This document shows positions 59,035 through 64,000 of a stretch of 64,000 bases of DNA, in pieces (within the stretch, counting starts at the first letter, position 1; the number at the start of each line of letters is the position of its first letter). The translations under genes and the position numbers were made by a program. This DNA comes from Sphingobacteriales bacterium 44-15 (GTDB lineage: Bacteria; Bacteroidota; Bacteroidia; Chitinophagales; Chitinophagaceae). The notes under the pieces were generated by a model that was given only the letters and a program-made list of their open reading frames with translations, had not been told where the DNA came from and made no database searches. Location: NCBI GenBank assembly GCA_001899685.1, contig MKWG01000002.1, forward strand, positions 41,940 through 105,939. The letters are read 5' to 3'.

Positions 59035-59955
59035 TTAGCGATTGGCAACCACCACTATATGCGGGGGGCGCGGGTTAGTCACCTTTTCACCGGCAGATCT
59101 GAAAACCAACCCGAGGATACTATTAAGGGTATTTGTAATGTCATCAATCAACGCTTTAGGAACATCGGAGAGCTTACTGTAATAAGTAAAACTGATATCT
59201 ATTTTCCTGAGCGCTTTATTGCTGCAATCATCAAGGCGGTAATACAGCGTAGCATTCACTGTTTTTCCATTATTGGGCGTTAAAGTCCCAAAGATCCCAT
59301 CTAATAAGGAGCGCTTCAGGCTGATCACACCCGTTTGCTTATCTATCCTGATATTTTTAGAATTAAAAGTCTGGCCTGGAGGAGGCTCGTCAAAAATGCC
59401 ATTCCCGTTATCATCATCTTCATCATCATCAAATTCACAATTGCCAAATAATCCGCCGGCGCCGCATACCGGCGACCCGTTGAGGGTACCTTTGTATACC
59501 GGCACAGCCAGGGTATCATCATCACTCAGTACGTATATGCCATCAAGATAATTGATGCCTGAGGTTATTACTCCGGTAAAGCAGGTGTCGGAAGACCCTT
59601 CTGCAATAAACCCTACCTTGTATGCCAGGCCGCTTTCACTTTTCGTAACATTAATTTCTCCTGTATTATTGTCCAATATCAGCCCCTCAGGAATGGCTAT
59701 ATACTTTCCTTTTCCCAAGTTGTTGAGAGGAGAAACTTTGTAATCCTGTCCTGAAGATAACAGCTGATAGCAAAGCACGGAATCACCATAATCAGGAGCG
59801 CACCCCATCTCCTGTGAAGCTGTTGCAGTATCCGAAGATCCGGTGTTTGAAGAAGAGCTTTCTTCACCGAAAAGCTTTAATTCGTTATCCTTTTTTACAC
59901 AAGCAAAAAGCATAGCAAAAGCTATGATAAGATAAAAGATCCTATATGCTTTCAT
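59035..59955 (-). CDS. Unknown lipoprotein upstream of the CHAT protein
   Basis: 306 residues with a lipoprotein signal (lipobox LFAC, Cys19) and a Ser/Thr-rich linker. The extended-strand domain has LILDNNTGEINVTKSESGLA, which resembles a cadherin-like or putative-Ig repeat, and scattered cysteines. It also has a very acidic CEFDDDEDDDNGNGIFDE loop, like a calcium-binding DxDxNG motif, and a second RIDKQTGVISL repeat. The two TG(E/V)I repeats suggest tandem beta-sandwich domains. It lies 67 bp upstream of the CHAT gene on the same strand, with a hairpin between them. Function unknown; it may be a partner or substrate of the CHAT protein. Confidence 0.7.
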   Translation of the reverse strand: MKAYRIFYLIIAFAMLFACVKKDNELKLFGEESSSSNTGSSDTATASQEMGCAPDYGDSVLCYQLLSSGQDYKVSPLNNLGKGKYIAIPEGLILDNNTGEINVTKSESGLAYKVGFIAEGSSDTCFTGVITSGINYLDGIYVLSDDDTLAVPVYKGTLNGSPVCGAGGLFGNCEFDDDEDDDNGNGIFDEPPPGQTFNSKNIRIDKQTGVISLKRSLLDGIFGTLTPNNGKTVNATLYYRLDDCSNKALRKIDISFTYYSKLSDVPKALIDDITNTLNSILGLVFRSAGEKVTNPRPPHIVVVANR

Positions 59956-60171
59956 AAGGGCTTTGGGATTAAAGGGTATAAATAACTATTAATTACAAAT
60001 ACATTGAAACCCCTAAATTAATATACAGCCCGTTTGTTTACAAGATGCTACAAAAGCAGGAAGAGCATACAGGTTCTATAGCATATCAATATACCTGCAA
60101 ATCAATCATATATATACGTTTTGGGATTGAAGCGGCTGATTTTTTGATACAGATCAAAAAAACAAAACGGT

Positions 60172-61287
60172 TTATACCTTCAAAAATGCTTTCTTTTTAT
60201 ACATAAAATAAAGAAATGCCCATTTTACGGCAGTATAGCAAACAGCAAATACCACAATTCCACAGGGATCGCCTGCCAGTTGTACGAGCCATTCAAAAAA
60301 AGCATTGGTAGTATTCTTCCAGTCAATGAAAGTGCCTGACATATAGATCAAAATAGAATTCATACCTATTACTACAAAAAAGAAAGCCCATTTTTTATAT
60401 CCCTTTATGTCAATAATATAAAAGAATATGGCCAGCAGGATAAGGCTTATACCGCCTACCTGTAACACAAAAGAGCTGCTCCACAGGTTTTTATTAATAG
60501 GAAAAATCAGGTTCCATACCTGTGCAAGTATTATACCGGTAAACCCGGCACCAATCATATATATGACTTTTTTACGCGGAGCCAGGGGATTGTTCTTTAA
60601 AAACTCACCGGTAAGTATTCCCAATAAGCCTGTGCCTATTGCAGGAATGGTAGATAATATTCCTTCAGGATCGTGCATCCCACGGACATGGAGGTGACCA
60701 GGGAGCAAAAGCCTGTCTATATAAGAAGCAAAATTCCCTTCCATAGTGAGATCTCCCGGAGGGAAGCCGGGAGCAGATGTAAACATCAGTAAAAGCCAGT
60801 ACCCGACAACAAGCCCGGCAAACCAGGCTACACGTGATTTTATGCTTGCAGTATAGAGATAGATAATATTGGCAAACATCCACGCAAGCCCTATCCTTCC
60901 CAATACACTTGGGAACCTGATCTCGGAAAGTGGCTGTATGCGCAGGTCATTATTATAAATAATTCCAAGCAGCACCAGTATCAGTCCCCTTTTAATGACG
61001 CGTTGCAAAAGTCTGCTCCGGGGAGTACCTTTTTCGAGCTGCCTGCCTGTAGAATAAGGAGAGGCAACCCCTGCAATAAAAAGGAATAGCGGGAATATCA
61101 GGTCGTACACCCTGAAGCCATTCCATTCGGGATGAGAAAACTGGTGGGCCAGGCCTTCCCAAAAAGGACTATTTGTAGCCTTGGCTATAGCATGAAAAAT
61201 ACGTTCACCACCCATTATCCAGAACATATCAAAGCCACGCAGCGCATCAAGAGAATGCAGCCTCCGCGTTTCCTGTAAAGAAGACAT
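60172..61287 (-). CDS. DUF5009 / HGSNAT-like membrane acyltransferase
   Basis: 371 residues from ATG 61287 (MSSLQETRRLHSLDALRGFD); an upstream TTG adds 16 non-family residues. About ten membrane helices. The N-terminal LHSLDALRGFDMFWIMGGER and the following DLIFPLFLFIAGVA are the signature of the heparan-alpha-glucosaminide N-acetyltransferase-like (DUF5009/DUF1624) family. LIYMSGTFIDW occurs near the end. The human member acetylates heparan sulfate using cytosolic acetyl-CoA; bacterial substrates are mostly unknown. The acceptor His proposed for this family cannot be assigned here with certainty. It stands alone between a lipoprotein gene and a divergent SRPBCC gene. Confidence 0.85.
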   Translation of the reverse strand: MSSLQETRRLHSLDALRGFDMFWIMGGERIFHAIAKATNSPFWEGLAHQFSHPEWNGFRVYDLIFPLFLFIAGVASPYSTGRQLEKGTPRSRLLQRVIKRGLILVLLGIIYNNDLRIQPLSEIRFPSVLGRIGLAWMFANIIYLYTASIKSRVAWFAGLVVGYWLLLMFTSAPGFPPGDLTMEGNFASYIDRLLLPGHLHVRGMHDPEGILSTIPAIGTGLLGILTGEFLKNNPLAPRKKVIYMIGAGFTGIILAQVWNLIFPINKNLWSSSFVLQVGGISLILLAIFFYIIDIKGYKKWAFFFVVIGMNSILIYMSGTFIDWKNTTNAFFEWLVQLAGDPCGIVVFAVCYTAVKWAFLYFMYKKKAFLKV

Positions 61288-61514
61288 GAAATAAAATTTT
61301 AAGGGTTGAAAAAAAAGCAATCGAATATAGGGCAATTAGATCAAAATACTCCAATTAAGCCTGTCAAAACATTTTTTCGACGTCCTGACCTTTATACCCG
61401 ATAAACTCAATTCGTCGAAGTTTATATGCCTCTTATCGAAATCAGGTTTTCCGGCATTATTTCGAGGTATAACTTTACGTTTGTTACAGAGATACTACAA
61501 ACCCAATACCTGTT

Positions 61515-62465
61515 ATGCAACCCAAAAAAATATTTGCAACGATTTTTATTTTAGCACTTATAGGAGCGGTCAGCCTGTTTCTTATCCCTGTTAGCAGAAC
61601 TTTTAGGGCTGATATCATTGTAAACGCAGATCTCCATATTACCAATCGTACATTAAGGGATACCTCCAATTGGGATAAATGGTATTATGATACCAGCGCT
61701 GGTTTTCCTGCATTCTCAGGATTTCAGATCAGCTCCAATAGAAATCACGATATTTTTGACTATACCCTCACGGAAAGCAGCGAAAAGAAGAAAGGACAGG
61801 TGCAGCTTTTGCGAAGCAATAAAAATAACTGGGATACCAAAATAAGCTGGGTGGAAGAAATTACCTGCAGGAGCGACATCAGCAAAAAGATCCAATTGCT
61901 TTTACATCCTGATGAGTTCCGGGCGCCATTCCTGAAAAACATGGTACAGTTTAAAAATCATATAGAAAAGCCGGACAACGTGTTTGGCGGTCTTACTTTT
62001 GAAAAAACAGAAATTCCATCAAACAAGATCGTTGTAGCCTATGATACCACGGATGCGGGTTCAATGGAAATCACGCTGAATACACTATATAGAAAGGTAA
62101 CCAACAACATTCCTGAAAATGCAATTACAAAGCCGGGCTGCTTTTTAAGCCAGTTTGAAAAGCTGAGCGATTCAACTTCAACTGTAAGAGTATGTATAGC
62201 CGTGGAAGTTTCCGACGAAACAACCTCTGTAAAAGCGCCCTTCGAACTTCTTGAAGTGGATGACCGCCAGGCAATTACTATACATACGCTGAGAAACTAT
62301 ACAGATCTCAGCGACGATCTTTCCGTAATGTATGAATGGCTTAAGAAAAATGACGCCCGCCCGGCGACAGACTATTGGATAAAACATGATCTGCATACAG
62401 AGCTCGCACAGGGGCCGAATAAGAGCGGGCTCACCATTATTCAGGAAATATATTCCCTCAAATAA
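61515..62465 (+). CDS. Membrane-anchored SRPBCC-like protein with GyrI-like second half
   Basis: 316 residues. An N-terminal membrane anchor or uncleaved signal (about 6-25) is followed by a START-like part (ADIIVNADLHITNRTLRDTS, then WDKWYYDTS). The second half (VAYDTTDAGSMEITLNTLYR, VRVCIAVEVSDETTSVKAPF, AITIHTLRNYTDLSDDLSVM) resembles GyrI-like or AraC effector-binding domains. Fusions of polyketide-cyclase-like and GyrI-like domains are known in Bacteroidota. The ligand is unknown. It is followed by a good terminator and the ribosomal-protein operon. Confidence 0.7.
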   Translation: MQPKKIFATIFILALIGAVSLFLIPVSRTFRADIIVNADLHITNRTLRDTSNWDKWYYDTSAGFPAFSGFQISSNRNHDIFDYTLTESSEKKKGQVQLLRSNKNNWDTKISWVEEITCRSDISKKIQLLLHPDEFRAPFLKNMVQFKNHIEKPDNVFGGLTFEKTEIPSNKIVVAYDTTDAGSMEITLNTLYRKVTNNIPENAITKPGCFLSQFEKLSDSTSTVRVCIAVEVSDETTSVKAPFELLEVDDRQAITIHTLRNYTDLSDDLSVMYEWLKKNDARPATDYWIKHDLHTELAQGPNKSGLTIIQEIYSLK

Positions 62466-62504
62466 TTTTCATTGCAAAAATTTTATTGATTTTCAATAAC
62501 TTAC

Positions 62505-62536
62505 AAAGACCCGCTTAAAAATAGTGGGTCTTTTTC
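62505..62536 (+). terminator. Terminator upstream of rplM
   Basis: AAAGACCCGCT pairs with AGTGGGTCTTT (one wobble) around a short A-rich loop, followed by a T-run. It ends the SRPBCC/GyrI-like gene, 40 bp after its stop. Confidence 0.85.
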
Positions 62537-62568
62537 TTGGAATTACTGATGCTTTGCACCTACCTTTG
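62537..62568 (+). promoter_or_regulatory. Promoter of the rplM-rpsI-rpsB operon
   Basis: TTG (62537-62539), 21 bp, TACCTTTG (62561-62568), a perfect TAnnTTTG -7 box. It leaves a leader of about 70 nt before the rplM ATG. A GGCGCTGTTTCCACCCGGGAA stretch in that leader could fold, but no known riboprotein-binding structure was identified. Confidence 0.65.
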
Positions 62569-62645
62569 CGCTCCAATTTTTAACCGGAAAATAGCGGGAT
62601 GGCGCTGTTTCCACCCGGGAAAATAACCCGGGAAAAAATAATACA

Positions 62646-63089
62646 ATGAGCAAACTACATTTTACTACCAAACATGCGAACGAGGCTACCGTGCAACATA
62701 GCTGGTATGTTGTTGACGGCACCAATCAAACCGTTGGTCGCATGTGTGCCAGGATCGCGGCAGTGCTGCGTGGCAAAAACAAAGCCTATTACACTCCTCA
62801 TGTTGACTGTGGGGATTTTGTGATCGTTATCAATGCCGATAAGGTTAAATTCAGCGGCAATAAACTTGAAGACAAGACCTATATTAACTTTTCGGGCTAT
62901 CCCGGCGGTAAAAAAGAAGAAACTGCAAAAAGTCTTCTTAACCGCAGACCGGAAGTAGTGATTGAAAGAGCGGTAAAAGGCATGCTTCCTAAAAACCGCC
63001 TTGGTCGCAAGCTCTACAAAAAGCTTTTTGTATATGCAGGCGCAGAGCACCCGCATGGAGCACAGCAGCCCAAATCATTGAAATTTTAA
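62646..63089 (+). CDS. rplM: 50S ribosomal protein L13
   Basis: 147 residues. The start MSKLHFTTKHANEATVQHSW is followed by the core L13 pattern: WYVVDGTNQTVGRMCARIAA, LRGKNKAYYTPHVDCGDFVI, YINFSGYPGGKKEETAKSLL, AVKGMLPKNRLGRKLYKKLF and VYAGAEHPHGAQQP. An early assembly protein of the large subunit. First gene of the conserved operon with rpsI (36 bp downstream) and rpsB, the usual arrangement in Bacteroidota. Confidence 0.98.
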   Translation: MSKLHFTTKHANEATVQHSWYVVDGTNQTVGRMCARIAAVLRGKNKAYYTPHVDCGDFVIVINADKVKFSGNKLEDKTYINFSGYPGGKKEETAKSLLNRRPEVVIERAVKGMLPKNRLGRKLYKKLFVYAGAEHPHGAQQPKSLKF

Positions 63090-63125
63090 TTAGTTAAACT
63101 GCTAATAGCGCAAAGCTTAATATAA

Positions 63126-63515
63126 ATGGAAAAGCAAAAAAATGGCGTAGGCCGTCGTAAGGAAGCTGTAACAAGGATTTTCCTTTCAAAAGGAGACGGT
63201 AAGATCACGATCAACGACCGTGATTACAAAGAATATTTTCCCCTGGTGTACCTGCAAAACCAGGTAGAGCTCCCGCTGAAGACCGTAGAGGGGCTGGATA
63301 AGTTTGATGTGAAGATCAATGCTTCAGGCGGAGGCCCCAAAGGGCAGGCAGAAGCTGCAAAACTGGGTATAGCCCGCGCGCTCATTGAAGTAAGCGCCGA
63401 CTATCGTCCGGCATTAAAGGCGGCAGGCGTGCTGATGCGCGATCCCAGGTCTGTTGAACGTAAGAAGTTTGGTAAGAAGAAAGCAAGGAAGAGCTTCCAG
63501 TTCAGTAAACGTTAA
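63126..63515 (+). CDS. rpsI: 30S ribosomal protein S9
   Basis: 129 residues. The N-terminal GVGRRKEAVTRIFLSKGDGK is followed by DYFP-like KEYFPLVYLQNQVELPL, GGGPKGQAEAAKLGIARALI and the C-terminal RDPRSVERKKFGKKKARKSF ending QFSKR, whose terminal Lys-Arg reaches the P-site tRNA. Full length. It lies between rplM and rpsB in one operon. Confidence 0.98.
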   Translation: MEKQKNGVGRRKEAVTRIFLSKGDGKITINDRDYKEYFPLVYLQNQVELPLKTVEGLDKFDVKINASGGGPKGQAEAAKLGIARALIEVSADYRPALKAAGVLMRDPRSVERKKFGKKKARKSFQFSKR

Positions 63516-63589
63516 TATGTTAGCCTTGATTACAGGCAAACTTTATAGTATAATCAAAAAGTACTTTTCAAAATTATCAAATCATAACA

Positions 63590-64000
63590 ATGGAAAATAG
63601 CACTTCATTGCAGCAGCAATTACTGGAAGCAGGTGTTCACTTTGGTCATCTGCGTAAGAAGTGGAACCCAAAAATGTTGCCTTACATTTTTGCTGAAAAG
63701 AAAGGCATCCATATCATTGACCTCAACAAAACTGTTGAAAACCTTCAGGAAGCAGCCGCAGCATTAAAAACCATTGCCAAAAGCGGCAAGAAAATAATGT
63801 TTGTAGGCACTAAAAAGCAGGCTAAGGAAATTGTGACGGAATGTGCGAAAAAAGTAAACATGCCTTATGTTACCGAAAGATGGCTTGGCGGCATGCTTAC
63901 CAACTTCAACACTGTTCGTAAGAGCGTAAAGAAAATGCAGAGCATCGAAAAAATGCTTAACGACGGCACTTTCGACAGCATTACCAAGAAAGAGCGTCTT
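63590..64000 (+). CDS. rpsB: 30S ribosomal protein S2 (3' end outside window)
   Basis: Starts at ATG 63590 ([20 protein letters not shown]) and continues in frame for 137 codons to the edge. Visible blocks: [60 protein letters not shown] and [20 protein letters not shown]. About half of the expected protein is present. The following gene in this operon is usually tsf, beyond the window. Confidence 0.97.
   Translation, partial: MENSTSLQQQLLEAGVHFGHLRKKWNPKMLPYIFAEKKGIHIIDLNKTVENLQEAAAALKTIAKSGKKIMFVGTKKQAKEIVTECAKKVNMPYVTERWLGGMLTNFNTVRKSVKKMQSIEKMLNDGTFDSITKKERL

Overview
The window is about 64 kb of chromosome from a member of the Bacteroidota, most likely the Chitinophagaceae or a close relative. 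The evidence is: type IX secretion parts (a GldJ-type lipoprotein, PorV, and a protein with a gliding-type C-terminal sorting domain); several promoters of the Bacteroidota form TAnnTTTG; families typical of the phylum (DUF4292, DUF4403, degenerate EnvC-like M23, two-FtsX-domain permeases of about 800 residues); and weak or absent Shine-Dalgarno sequences. No rRNA, tRNA or CRISPR array was found.

Layout. 1-9.3 kb holds small accessory genes: the tail of an ArsR-type regulator coupled to an SRPBCC protein, a Crp/Fnr regulator, an extended SDR, a broken DoxX/nucleotidyltransferase/HEPN patch, an MgtA-type P-ATPase, a stress-type SDR, an Fpg/Nei glycosylase and a DUF72 protein. 9.5-33.5 kb is one minus-strand export locus: a HlyD-type adaptor, one MacB/LolD-type ATPase and eight tandem paralogous FtsX/MacB-type permeases. 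One permease carries a TGG to TGA nonsense change, and a plus-strand four-helix-bundle (S23/IVP-type) gene sits between adaptor and ATPase. 33.8-40.8 kb holds surface and type IX secretion genes. 40.9-46.5 kb carries ispF, dut, a DUF4292 lipoprotein, an EnvC-like protein, a DUF3748 lipoprotein and a small membrane protein. 46.7-62.5 kb carries dnaK, a DUF4403 lipoprotein, a NarL-type two-component pair, a GtrA protein, an SPFH protein with a ribbon-helix-helix partner, YceI, a TPR-CHAT protease-like protein with an upstream lipoprotein, a DUF5009-type membrane acyltransferase and an SRPBCC protein. The window ends in rplM-rpsI-rpsB.

Most notable signals. (1) Three promoters in the export locus (adaptor, permease 4, permease 2) share one geometry: a sigma-54-like -24/-12 element, 52-53 bp, then two TGTCCG-N4-CGGACA-like inverted repeats 21-22 bp apart. 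This suggests an unlinked NtrC-type activator. (2) Four or five short non-coding elements share inverted ends close to GGGCGYATTTYAATTTTTCG and are flanked by short direct repeats, i.e. a MITE-like family. (3) A nucleotidyltransferase fragment has truncated genes on both sides. (4) The SPFH/RHH operon carries iterated TGATAT operator-like half-sites over its promoter. (5) Tandem ACCGTTAAAAAACGGT palindromes lie upstream of a small unknown gene.
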